Shown piece by piece: positions 44,188-53,073 of a DNA stretch of 64,000 bases. This DNA is from Corticicoccus populi (GTDB lineage Bacteria > Bacillota > Bacilli > Staphylococcales > Salinicoccaceae): contig NZ_JBHUOQ010000005.1 in assembly GCF_042686195.1 (NCBI RefSeq), positions 124,001-188,000 of the forward strand, given 5' to 3'. Position 1 is the stretch's first letter; each line of letters begins with the position of its first letter. Made by a program: the position numbers and the translations under genes. The notes below the pieces were generated by a model. That model did no database searches and was not told where the DNA came from. It worked only from the letters and a program-made list of their open reading frames with translations.

Positions 44188-44931
44188 TCACTCTTTCCTT
44201 AAAATAACTTCTTCTTCACTTACTATCATATCACCATCATACAGTTCAACAAGCTGAATATCATCTTTTTCCACTGAATTTTCTTCAAGTAGAGCGTCCA
44301 GCTGATCCTGCCCGGCAAATCTTCCCTCGTAATTGACGTATACTTCACTGTGACCGTCTGAACGCATTAACGGCAGAAAACCAGATACTAAATAGTAGCT
44401 GCCTTCCGGGATATCACTCCCTGCTTCAGTCATTCCCGCCGGCAGATATAGCACTTCATTTTCTTCAGCTGTGTCACCGGCAGGCTCAAGAGTCAATGTG
44501 CCGGAACGGGCTTTAAATTCGATTTCAAATCCTTCCTTCAAATCAACAACAGCCTGATTTAAATTATAATTTACCGCAAGCTCCAATAACCTGACACCGC
44601 TGTTGTCATTCACTGTAATACCGCCTGCGTCCATGTCCAGAATTTCAAGTGAATACTCACCCGGTTCAATGTCCTCACCGGCCGTGTATGTCCCGGGACT
44701 GATTGTAGTTCCTTCCCCTTCAAGACCTGACTTCCCAAGTACTTCTTCACTTAACGTAAACGGATACCTCTCGTCAATGCCCTCTGTATTGATTAAATGC
44801 GCCGACTGATAGTCACTGATATCCGCTTCACTTTCCGTCAGCGTCTCATCATCATATGTCTGCGGCATTATTCCGTTAAAACTGCAGCCGGAAGTAAAAA
44901 GCAGAATGAGTATCAGACTAACTTTCTTCAT
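44188..44931 (-). CDS. Lipoprotein with two copies of an AGxDIxxGxY domain
   Basis: A 247-residue lipoprotein (signal ending TSGC). Two similar domains are visible: TYTAGEDIEPGEYSLEI near residue 82 and MTEAGSDIPEGSYYLVSG near residue 167, each followed by a V-x-L-x-(E/D)-G-x-x-I strand. This looks like a tandem duplication of a small beta domain. The first codons overlap the ABC ATPase gene by 14 bases. It probably works outside the membrane with the exporter; no named family is recognised. Confidence 0.7.
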   Translation of the reverse strand: MKKVSLILILLFTSGCSFNGIMPQTYDDETLTESEADISDYQSAHLINTEGIDERYPFTLSEEVLGKSGLEGEGTTISPGTYTAGEDIEPGEYSLEILDMDAGGITVNDNSGVRLLELAVNYNLNQAVVDLKEGFEIEFKARSGTLTLEPAGDTAEENEVLYLPAGMTEAGSDIPEGSYYLVSGFLPLMRSDGHSEVYVNYEGRFAGQDQLDALLEENSVEKDDIQLVELYDGDMIVSEEEVILRKE

Positions 44932-45829
44932 ACGCCTGCTCCCCTTTATAAATCCTCAAATAGTGTTCATTGGTACCAAGAGGGCCTAAGCTCACTGAAT
45001 CACTGCTCAAAGTACGAAGTCTCTGCATGATATGAAATACTTCCTCTTTTTTCATGTCTTTAGTCGGTATACAGACCCGGTTGTTTGCCAGATACATTGT
45101 ACCTTCAGGCAGCGGAAGAATATCCTTTACATCATCATGCTTAATATATCCTTTAACATACTCATCTACTTCCTTTTTACGGTCATAAGTGTAATAGACA
45201 TCTTTATGATTCAAAAAATAAATTTCATCCGCATAATCATCCAGATTCTCAAGCAGATGACTCGCAACAATAATGATTTTCCCGTCTTTTTTTATCTCTT
45301 GAAGTACACTCGTGACGAGTTCAACATTTACAGGATCAAGCCCGTTCATAATTTCATCCATAAACATTACTTTTGTATCTGCTGCAATCATCATGGCAAA
45401 ACATAAACGCTGACGCATTCCAAGAGAATATGTCTTTACTTTATTCATCACATAATCACTCATATTCAAACGATCAATAATACCATCGATGTCACGCTCT
45501 TTTTTATTCCAGATATCTCTGTACATCTGTATGTGCTCATACCCGCTGAAGTCATCATACAATTCAGCCTGATCCGGAAAAAAAGTCACTTTTTTATGGA
45601 GCGCTTTAATATCTTTAGATGCATTTGAATACTTCACCCCGTCAATGATGACTTCTCCTTTTTCAAGCGGGATAAATCGTATCAGGGCATTGAACAGTGT
45701 TGTCTTACCTGTACCGTTCGGTGCAACCAGACCAATAATTGTATTATCCGGGATTTTAAAATTAATATCTTTCAATACAGTTTTTCTGCCATAGCTTATC
45801 GTTAAATCTTTGACTTCAAGTGTCATCAC
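44918..45829 (-). CDS. ABC transporter ATP-binding protein (YtrB-like)
   Basis: A 303-residue ATPase: Walker A APNGTGKTT at about residues 35-43, signature YSLGMRQRL, Walker B VMFMDEIMNGLDP. It resembles the YtrB/ABC-2 exporter ATPases that drive peptide- or antibiotic-related transporters. It overlaps the second permease gene by 4 bases and the lipoprotein gene by 14. Confidence 0.9.
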   Translation of the reverse strand: MMTLEVKDLTISYGRKTVLKDINFKIPDNTIIGLVAPNGTGKTTLFNALIRFIPLEKGEVIIDGVKYSNASKDIKALHKKVTFFPDQAELYDDFSGYEHIQMYRDIWNKKERDIDGIIDRLNMSDYVMNKVKTYSLGMRQRLCFAMMIAADTKVMFMDEIMNGLDPVNVELVTSVLQEIKKDGKIIIVASHLLENLDDYADEIYFLNHKDVYYTYDRKKEVDEYVKGYIKHDDVKDILPLPEGTMYLANNRVCIPTKDMKKEEVFHIMQRLRTLSSDSVSLGPLGTNEHYLRIYKGEQAYEES

Positions 45830-47001
45830 TGTTTCCTCCTCTCAAGTTTCCCCGTCCGGGTCGGAATCAATTTAAATATAAAATGAAATATCACTTCGAC
45901 TATGATATAGAGAAGAAGGATATTGACAAACAGTTTCCAGATATTCACGCTGCCAATGTCTGACCACATACCGTCGACCACTGGAAGAATCTGCAGGTAG
46001 ATTAACGGATTAAAACTTCCTCCGGCAGGTATCACTGTAAAGATATACGGAATATAAAATACCGCGACAACGACTGTAATCGTTAAATATATATTCCTGA
46101 ACACCCAGCTCAGACCTGTTGATAACTTGATGACTACATAACTTAACAGCATTGTCAGTAAAATAATGGCTGCTGTATATTCAAGAATACTGATAAATTC
46201 TGCATCTACCCCACTGTATATCTGTACCGGATAACCGAGAGAACCTGTTTGGACTGTCAGCCGGTTAATCCCGTATGACAATGAAATACCCACAATAATG
46301 ACTGACCATATGAGTGCCCAGCTGATAAAAGTTCTCTGCCGCCATTGATACGATGTTGTATAAGGCAGCCCCTGTGACACACTCCAGTGAAACATCTGGT
46401 CACGGCTGAATCTGTCCGCACCGAATATTGCTGCGATGATAAAAATAAATACACCTGCCATCACATTAACTAAATTCATCAGTACAAGAGAAGGTGACAT
46501 CGGATTCCAGTCAATCTCTACATTATTCTCTTTGAGATAGTTAAAGAAACCAAGTGTTTCACGAAGTTCCTCCTCAGGCGGCATAAAAGTAAGCAGCAGC
46601 TCTCTCGATTCAAATTCATCCGCCTGATAAAATGACAGCTGGTTCTCTGTCATTTCAATCCCCTGATCCACATAGTCACTGACAATGTTTTCAAAACCTT
46701 CAACAGTGTTTCCTTCCTGTTCACTCAATATATACCGCTGCATGCCGAGAATTCTCTGCTGATCAGCAAGCTTATCATAAATTTCCTGTCCTTCTTTTGT
46801 TTCAAAGTCTTCTGAAGGTATCGCTTTAAATATCTGTTCTGTGTTTAAATATTCTTCCCGCAGCTCATCTAACGGCAGTTCAATCGAACGCTCCTGATAT
46901 AGTGTTGAATACGATGCAAGAAACACCAGTAATGCCAAAAGTATAATACGTATTTTCCAGTCCCTCACCATTTTTAAAACATTCCACTTGAATAGTGCCA
47001 T
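45826..47001 (-). CDS. ABC-2 type permease, second of pair
   Basis: A 391-residue permease: one N-terminal helix (IRIILLALLVFLASYSTL), an extracellular domain of about 130 residues rich in Glu, then about six helices. Same layout as the preceding gene product, with which it abuts by one base, so the two likely form a heterodimer. Substrate unknown. Confidence 0.85.
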   Translation of the reverse strand: MALFKWNVLKMVRDWKIRIILLALLVFLASYSTLYQERSIELPLDELREEYLNTEQIFKAIPSEDFETKEGQEIYDKLADQQRILGMQRYILSEQEGNTVEGFENIVSDYVDQGIEMTENQLSFYQADEFESRELLLTFMPPEEELRETLGFFNYLKENNVEIDWNPMSPSLVLMNLVNVMAGVFIFIIAAIFGADRFSRDQMFHWSVSQGLPYTTSYQWRQRTFISWALIWSVIIVGISLSYGINRLTVQTGSLGYPVQIYSGVDAEFISILEYTAAIILLTMLLSYVVIKLSTGLSWVFRNIYLTITVVVAVFYIPYIFTVIPAGGSFNPLIYLQILPVVDGMWSDIGSVNIWKLFVNILLLYIIVEVIFHFIFKLIPTRTGKLERRKQ

Positions 47002-48219
47002 CTACGCCGACCCTCTTTCAAATTTCTGACGGGTCACTGTTGATTGAACCGCCCATAAAATGATTTCCAATACCACAATCGCTGCAAAGGTTACAATCAT
47101 CCCCTGCATAAATGTAAATGCATCGCTCAGATTCAGGAAATTCAAACGCCCGCCGAGTACATCTCCAAATTCAAAATAATTTTGAGGAAAATAATGAGAC
47201 GGAATCCCGAGAATAATATTTTCAGCACCACCGCTGTATATTCTGTTGAATGCAATCATCAGAAACGAGATAATCATTACCACTACATCATGTCTGAATA
47301 TTAACGATAAAAAAGCATTGACTCTTATAAAGAAATAGATTAATACCGCACTGAATACGAGTGACTGAACGATAAAATCGACAACAGGAACAATTGTAAA
47401 ATTAAAAGCTTCACCCCTGTAACCCTCTTCATAAGAATAACGCGGGACTGACATTGATCCGTCCCCGAAACCGTATAAGAGACCCGTAACCATGAAAAAT
47501 ACTGCCAGAAGGGCGGATATTCCGACCAATAAAATAATATACGCTGAAAGCGACTGATAAAATACGTATCTTCTCCAGCCAATCGGCTGCCCCGCTTTTA
47601 TCGTCCGGTGATGCCGGTCGCTGACTAAAACATCACTCACAACAAATATTGTGACAAATAAAATAATTAAAGGTCCGTAATTCAAAAAGAATTTGTAAAC
47701 CTGCTGAATACCTGTTCTTTCATTAAAAATATGAGGTGTCGGCACTTCCAGTGCAGCAACCTCTTCTATATGCTGTGTGTATATGTTCCGCATATAATCT
47801 TTTGAAGGAATATCCCCGCCGATTGTCTCATCAAGGTAATCATTCAACTCCCCGGCGGCAAATTCCGGCAGCCCCCATGCAGCAGTGACTTCCATTAATC
47901 TGTTGAAATCCCCTTTATCAACAGCATCTCTGTACTCAAACAAAGCTTCATAATTCCATTTGGCAAGACTGTATGTATCGACACCTGTAAAAGAATTAAT
48001 CGCAATATCTCCCTGTGAGAGCCTCGACTCCTTCATGCCGTATTCTGATTCGGTTTCTAAAATCAGCTGTTCAGTATCTATCGACGCCGGATGATTATAT
48101 GACGGCAGATAAAACAACGCGTATAAGAAAACAGCCAGTAAACACAGAATGACAATCAGTCTGTTTTTCTTATTCCTCACAATTTTCTTTGCTGTCTCTT
48201 TAAAAACGGTGAAAAACAT
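47002..48219 (-). CDS. ABC-2 type permease, first of pair
   Basis: A 405-residue permease with an N-terminal helix (RLIVILCLLAVFLYALFYL), an extracellular domain (about residues 45-170) and six further helices. It heads the operon permease, permease, ATPase, lipoprotein, SRPBCC. The promoter at 48279-48307 is near-consensus. No regulator gene is attached. Confidence 0.85.
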   Translation of the reverse strand: MFFTVFKETAKKIVRNKKNRLIVILCLLAVFLYALFYLPSYNHPASIDTEQLILETESEYGMKESRLSQGDIAINSFTGVDTYSLAKWNYEALFEYRDAVDKGDFNRLMEVTAAWGLPEFAAGELNDYLDETIGGDIPSKDYMRNIYTQHIEEVAALEVPTPHIFNERTGIQQVYKFFLNYGPLIILFVTIFVVSDVLVSDRHHRTIKAGQPIGWRRYVFYQSLSAYIILLVGISALLAVFFMVTGLLYGFGDGSMSVPRYSYEEGYRGEAFNFTIVPVVDFIVQSLVFSAVLIYFFIRVNAFLSLIFRHDVVVMIISFLMIAFNRIYSGGAENIILGIPSHYFPQNYFEFGDVLGGRLNFLNLSDAFTFMQGMIVTFAAIVVLEIILWAVQSTVTRQKFERGSA

Positions 48220-48278
48220 CGCCCTTAACCCTCATTTCTGTAAATAAATTCAAAAAATTTAAAAATTATCATATATAC

Positions 48279-48307
48279 AGTATAAAAAACTTTGAAAAGT
48301 CTGGCAA
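48279..48307 (-). promoter_or_regulatory. Sigma-A promoter of the five-gene ABC operon
   Basis: On the minus strand TTGCCA, 17 bases, TATACT. Confidence 0.65.
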
Positions 48308-48375
48308 TTATTTCTTTCAATTACCGAAATATTTTATTATTATAAAGAAAAAAGATATCATACGGGGGGAAACAT

Positions 48376-48786
48376 ATGTATAACTTCAAGCATGACATCG
48401 TACCTGAACTGCCTGATTTAAAGTATTTATATACAGAAAATATGGATGAAGCGGAGTTAAAAAACCGCTTTGACGCAGTTACATCATCTGACTACTGCGT
48501 CACTGCCTGGGACAATGATTCTCTAATCGGGATGATACGGTCATCCGGTGATCAGAACTACCTTCAGGTGATTACCGATTTTTTGGTCCATGATGACTAC
48601 CAGTCACAAGGTATCTCATCCAGATTGATCCGGACTTATTTCAGCTTAACACCGGATGTGCGGGAATATCTTCTCGTTTCCAAATCCCGCTTCCAGAACA
48701 CTTATATGATTACATGGCTTGAACATAAAGGCTTCCTGCTCCGTTCTAAAGAAGACGGTATGTATATTTTCCATAAAAAAAAGTGA
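48376..48786 (+). CDS. GNAT family acetyltransferase
   Basis: A 136-residue acetyltransferase fold: LIGMIRSSGDQN, then ITDFLVHDDYQSQGISSRLI, where QSQGIS is the acetyl-CoA loop (QxxGxG-like). GGGGGG lies before the ATG. Substrate unknown. It is divergent from the ABC operon and convergent with the YitT gene. Confidence 0.8.
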   Translation: MYNFKHDIVPELPDLKYLYTENMDEAELKNRFDAVTSSDYCVTAWDNDSLIGMIRSSGDQNYLQVITDFLVHDDYQSQGISSRLIRTYFSLTPDVREYLLVSKSRFQNTYMITWLEHKGFLLRSKEDGMYIFHKKK

Positions 48787-48812
48787 TAAACCCCGGGCGG
48801 GGTTTTATCACT
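48782..48812. terminator. Bidirectional terminator between GNAT and YitT genes
   Basis: AGTGATAAACCCC / GGGGTTTTATCACT stem with a one-base bulge, overlapping both stop codons. Confidence 0.8.
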
Positions 48813-49704
48813 ATATAAAATAATTACCGAGCACACTGTTTACATCGTGCACCACGACAAATGCGTTCTCATCCTGTTTCTTAATCAAACGTTTCAAACG
48901 GGTCAGCTGATTTTTATTAATAACGACATAGAGAATGTCTTTATCTTCTTTAGAATAAAATCCGCGGCCGTCCATAATGGTAACCCCGCGTTTAATCTCG
49001 GTATTAATCAACTTGCCGAGCGTATCCGGCTGTTCTGAAATAATGGTAATTGCTTTTTTCGGATTCATACCTTCGATAATAAAGTCCATCACTTTGGTCG
49101 CAACATAGAGCGCAATCACTGTCAGCAGAACCTGCTCAAGCGACATGACAGTCAATCCAATTGTAATGACGATTAAATCAAAAAACAGCAGTGCATAAGA
49201 TACGTTCACATCCATGTATTTATTTGCCATTTTAGCAAGAATCGTTGTACCTGCCGTTGTAGAACCCACACGAAGAATCAGACCGATACCAGTACCGATC
49301 AATAGACCTCCGAAGACTGTATTAATCAGTATCTCATCTGTCTGTACCTGCCATGTTTCCGTCAGCCACAATGCCAGTGAAGTCATTGGAACTGTAAAAA
49401 TCGTATAATACATTGCCCGTTTTCCCAAAAACTTAAATCCGACAATCAATATGAGAGAGTTTAATATAAAGTTGGACAATGCAGTTGAAATATCAAATGC
49501 ATAATAGAGGATGATGGAAATACCAATAAATCCTCCTTCACCAAGATTACCTGCAATCATAAACGAATTTACGCCTATCGCAAATAAAAAAGACCCCACA
49601 ATTATTGTTAAGATATTAATCAATGTTTGTTGTGTGACCTTAGGATTTATAGATAGTTTTCTCTTATCAAAGTTCATCGTTCTTAATTTTTTTCTTATTT
49701 TCAT
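48811..49704 (-). CDS. YitT family membrane protein
   Basis: A 297-residue protein with six helices in the DUF161 region (LNIWRV-free; TLINILTIIVGSFLFAIGV first) and a C-terminal DUF2179 domain (KRGVTIMDGRGFYSKEDKDI). The function of the family is not settled. GAGGAGG lies 6 bases before the ATG, and a good promoter sits at 49753-49781. Confidence 0.85.
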   Translation of the reverse strand: MKIRKKLRTMNFDKRKLSINPKVTQQTLINILTIIVGSFLFAIGVNSFMIAGNLGEGGFIGISIILYYAFDISTALSNFILNSLILIVGFKFLGKRAMYYTIFTVPMTSLALWLTETWQVQTDEILINTVFGGLLIGTGIGLILRVGSTTAGTTILAKMANKYMDVNVSYALLFFDLIVITIGLTVMSLEQVLLTVIALYVATKVMDFIIEGMNPKKAITIISEQPDTLGKLINTEIKRGVTIMDGRGFYSKEDKDILYVVINKNQLTRLKRLIKKQDENAFVVVHDVNSVLGNYFI

Positions 49705-49734
49705 ATTGACCCTCCTCTATTATTCCTGTACTCG

Positions 49735-49749
49735 TCTTGAGACTCAAGA
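49735..49749. promoter_or_regulatory. Inverted repeat at the YitT transcription start
   Basis: TCTTGAG-A-CTCAAGA, perfect 7-bp arms around one base, covering the predicted +1 region of the YitT promoter. Candidate operator, or an RNA 5'-end hairpin. Confidence 0.4.
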
Positions 49750-49752
49750 TAT

Positions 49753-49781
49753 ATCATAAGGGTTTTAGGGAAATTTTTCAA
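49753..49781 (-). promoter_or_regulatory. Sigma-A promoter of the YitT gene
   Basis: On the minus strand TTGAAA, 17 bases, TATGAT. Confidence 0.65.
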
Positions 49782-49857
49782 CACTATCAGAATAAGCCTA
49801 AGTTTTCAAAAAATAAACGACAATACTAAAATAACAATTTAGAACCGGCTGAATTAT

Positions 49858-49893
49858 TTAAAAATCACTGCACAGAATCGTCTGTACAGTGAT
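49858..49893 (-). terminator. Terminator of the second solute-binding protein gene
   Basis: ATCACTGTACAG pairs with CTGTGCAGTGAT, then TTTTTAAA on the minus strand. Confidence 0.8.
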
Positions 49894-49898
49894 TTACT

Positions 49899-51569
49899 TT
49901 ATTTAAACTCTATATTATCAATTTCAAGAGAACCTGTCGGGTCCACCTCCACGCCATCTACCAGTGAGTCATTGACACCAATGGCAAAATTTGTATGAAA
50001 AATAGGTACTATCGGCGCTTCATCATTTAGAATTTCCTGAACCTCTGTATAAATATCGTACCGTGCGTCTTCATCTGTTGCGGTACGTCCTGCATCGAGT
50101 AATTCTCCAACCTCAGGATTGTCATACCACATGCGGTTTCCTGTGCCTCCGATACTATCGGGGTGGAATAACGCATACAGACCATAATCTGCATCAGCAG
50201 TCACTGTTGTCCAGCCTGAGATATACATATCATGATTTCCTTCTGCCAGTGTTTCAAGATAAGCTGCCCATTCAAATTGTTCAATCGAAACATTAATATT
50301 GAGTTCGGCCAAAGCTTCCTGAATATACACTGCTGTGTCCACAATCTGCTGATCATCATTAATCCAGAGTGTTGTATCAAAGCCATCCGCAACATCTGTC
50401 TCACTTAAAAGTTCTTTCGCTCTGTCAATATCATACTCCGTACCTTCAAGTTCCTCATTATAGCCCCATACATCAGGAGCCAGCGGTCCTTTTGCCTGTA
50501 TTCCCATGTCGTCATAAACTCCGGAGATAATCGCTTCTGTATCTACAGCATGAGCAATTGCCTGTCTTACTCTTTCATCATCAAACGGTTCATGCTCTGT
50601 ATTCATGCCGAGGTATGTCATCCTCACAGATTCTCTCTCAACAAGCGATGTTTCTGCACCATTTGATACACGCTCAGCATTTGAAGAGTCAACGTCAGTG
50701 GCAATCTGTATTCCTCCGCTTTCAAGCTCTGCAAGACGGGCACCTGACTCTGGGATTACCCGGAATGTTACCGTTTCAAAGTTCCGGTCTCCGCCTCTGA
50801 AATCTTCAAATTTTGATAATTCAACACTGTCACCTGCATTGCGTGACTCTAATTGAAGGTGGTTTGTACCATCTGTTTCAGACCCAAGGACCTGACCCGT
50901 GTACTCCGATATTTGATCTACTATCTCTTCATATTCCTCTCCGTCTGTTTCACGAAGTTCATAATATTCATCCGCTGTCATATCAACACCAGCTTCATCA
51001 AGAGCAGTCTGATAATCCCGGTCAATAATTTCTTTACTCATAATACCGGCAGTTCCATGTGCCAAATGAGACGGCAGCGGTGCAAACGGATACTCCGTAT
51101 GCATATTCACTTCATAGTCCCCGACAACTTCAACATCTTCAATCATCTCAAATAAAAATGCAACTGTTGAAGCCACTGCAGGATCTCTCACACGATCCAA
51201 GGTTGCTTTGACATCTTCAGCAGTAAAATCTTCCCCGCTGTGGAATAATGTATCTTCACGCAGTTTAAAGTTCCATACAGTATCCTCTGTCTGTTCCCAT
51301 TCATCGGCCAGTCCCGGTCCGAGTTCCATATTTACATCAGAATCAATTAATGACTCATAAATATTTGTTCTGACCTGCCCCGATGCGGAATCGTTGGAAC
51401 CGTGCAGATCCAGTGTCACCAGTTCATCCATCATACCGATGGTTAAATCACCCGTTCCAGAGCCACCCTCCTCACCTGTCATTTCTTCGACATTCGAGTC
51501 ATCACTGCATGCAGCAATTACTGCCGACATGACAAGAACTAAAAACAATAAGTAAAACTTTTTATTCAT
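49899..51569 (-). CDS. Family 5 (OppA/DppA-type) solute-binding lipoprotein, paralogue
   Basis: A 556-residue lipoprotein (signal ending IAAC) closely related to the product at 35634: both share TNIYE(T/S)L, FKLRE, LDRVRD and PLPSHLAH/ALPSHLAH-type stretches and the C-terminal DEAPIVPIFH. It differs by an insertion of roughly 40 residues after SKEIIDRDYQT. No permease or ATPase lies nearby. It follows an M20 hydrolase and an NRAMP-like gene on the same strand. Confidence 0.85.
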   Translation of the reverse strand: MNKKFYLLFLVLVMSAVIAACSDDSNVEEMTGEEGGSGTGDLTIGMMDELVTLDLHGSNDSASGQVRTNIYESLIDSDVNMELGPGLADEWEQTEDTVWNFKLREDTLFHSGEDFTAEDVKATLDRVRDPAVASTVAFLFEMIEDVEVVGDYEVNMHTEYPFAPLPSHLAHGTAGIMSKEIIDRDYQTALDEAGVDMTADEYYELRETDGEEYEEIVDQISEYTGQVLGSETDGTNHLQLESRNAGDSVELSKFEDFRGGDRNFETVTFRVIPESGARLAELESGGIQIATDVDSSNAERVSNGAETSLVERESVRMTYLGMNTEHEPFDDERVRQAIAHAVDTEAIISGVYDDMGIQAKGPLAPDVWGYNEELEGTEYDIDRAKELLSETDVADGFDTTLWINDDQQIVDTAVYIQEALAELNINVSIEQFEWAAYLETLAEGNHDMYISGWTTVTADADYGLYALFHPDSIGGTGNRMWYDNPEVGELLDAGRTATDEDARYDIYTEVQEILNDEAPIVPIFHTNFAIGVNDSLVDGVEVDPTGSLEIDNIEFK

Positions 51570-51671
51570 TTAAATCCCCCTCTTTTTTACCTGTCCTATT
51601 ATATATAAATAGCCGCTTCTAAACAACCCAGTTTTCTTAATAATCTAAAAAATCTGTCATTAAAAGTTGTC

Positions 51672-51700
51672 AAAAAAATGATGCCGCAACAGCGGCATCA
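51672..51700 (-). terminator. Terminator of the M20 hydrolase gene
   Basis: TGATGCCGC / GCGGCATCA stem then TTTTTTT on the minus strand; separates the hydrolase gene from the solute-binding protein gene. Confidence 0.85.
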
Positions 51701-51703
51701 CCT

Positions 51704-52981
51704 TTACTTTGTCATTTGTTTTTCGATGAATTCTTTTAATACATGTACCGATGTGACACAGTCATTTAATGTCGTCCACTCTTCCGGGTTATGACTGATG
51801 CCGTTTTCGCTGCGTGCAAATATCATGGCAACAGGAATTTCAGAACCGATAATCATTGAGTCATGACCTGCACCACTCGGAATTTCAAGCGGTTCTATTT
51901 CCATTTCTTTAAGTATACCGGCAATTTCAGCCCTATATTCTTCAGCAATAGGTACCGGCGTGATTTTTGTGGTCGTACTTAAACTGACTTCTATACCCCT
52001 TTGACCGCTGATGTTCTGTGCTTTATTTTCCACGAGCTTCAGAACTTCATCCCGTGTTTCTTTAAAAATATCCCGTATATCGACAATCATTTTGACTGAT
52101 TCAGGTATAACGTTCGCACCGTTCGGATATACTTCAAGCTTCCCTACAGTCGTCACTGCGGTCTCACTCACTGTTCCCGGGAGCGATTCAATTTCACTTA
52201 CAAATTGACCCGCTGCGACTAAGGCATCTTTTCTGTCGTTCATCGGCGTATTACCGGCATGTCCGGCAACACCTTTAAATTCTACTTCAAGCCATGCAGG
52301 ACCCGCAATACCGCTGACTACACCTGCCGGCTGATTATTTTTCTCAAGAACTTTCCCCTGCTCTATATGGAGTTCCGCGAAGAATTCCCAGTCCCGTTTT
52401 TTCACAGAACGATATTCATCAATTGATGTCCCGTAATGGTCCAGTACTTCTTCTAAAGTCCTGCCGTTATTATCTTTTAATAAAGACTGTGATGCCTCGT
52501 CAACCAGTCCCATATATGAACGGCTGCCGAATATTCCGCTGTTAAATCTTGAACCTTCCTCATCGGAAAAGATAACGACTTCAAAAGATTTTTCAGGTAT
52601 AAAGCCCTCTGTTTTCCACGCTTCAACTACTTCAAGCGCTGCCAGTACACCGAGAGGTCCATCAAAGTTACCACCTTCGGGTACACTGTCTACATGTGAG
52701 CCTGAAGCAATGGATGAATGATCATCTTTACCCTTAAAACGGGCAAACACATTCCCGACACCGTCTGTTTCAACAGTAAGTCCGGCCTCTTTCATCCATG
52801 TAATCACTTCGGCCTTCGCCTCTTTTTCTTCATCAGAAAATCCGATACGTGTCACTCCGCCGCCGGGTGAAGCGCCTATTTTAGACAATGTATCAATACG
52901 GTTTGCCAGACGCTCCCCGTCCACACCATCATAATTTAAAGATTTATCATACGTTTTAACGAGCTTTTCAAAGACGCTCAC
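51704..52981 (-). CDS. M20 family Zn hydrolase (N-carbamoyl-L-amino acid / allantoate amidohydrolase type)
   Basis: A 425-residue binuclear zinc amidase. Metal ligands: GSHVDSVPEGGNFDGPLGV (His, Asp), FSDEEGSRF (Glu), ELHIEQG (His) and a C-terminal SGAGHDSMI. Relatives cleave N-carbamoyl amino acids, ureidoglycolate/allantoate or similar amides. The start is probably GTG 52981 (8 bases after TGGAG); a GTG at 52990 sits on the ribosome site. It follows an NRAMP-like gene by 92 bases. Confidence 0.85.
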   Translation of the reverse strand: MSVFEKLVKTYDKSLNYDGVDGERLANRIDTLSKIGASPGGGVTRIGFSDEEKEAKAEVITWMKEAGLTVETDGVGNVFARFKGKDDHSSIASGSHVDSVPEGGNFDGPLGVLAALEVVEAWKTEGFIPEKSFEVVIFSDEEGSRFNSGIFGSRSYMGLVDEASQSLLKDNNGRTLEEVLDHYGTSIDEYRSVKKRDWEFFAELHIEQGKVLEKNNQPAGVVSGIAGPAWLEVEFKGVAGHAGNTPMNDRKDALVAAGQFVSEIESLPGTVSETAVTTVGKLEVYPNGANVIPESVKMIVDIRDIFKETRDEVLKLVENKAQNISGQRGIEVSLSTTTKITPVPIAEEYRAEIAGILKEMEIEPLEIPSGAGHDSMIIGSEIPVAMIFARSENGISHNPEEWTTLNDCVTSVHVLKEFIEKQMTK

Positions 52982-53073
52982 ATCAATCACTCCATTAGTT
53001 TACTCTCATTTTATCAAAATAAATTACCAGATTAAAATCTCGAATTCCTCTGTTTTTAACTCATATTTCATGT

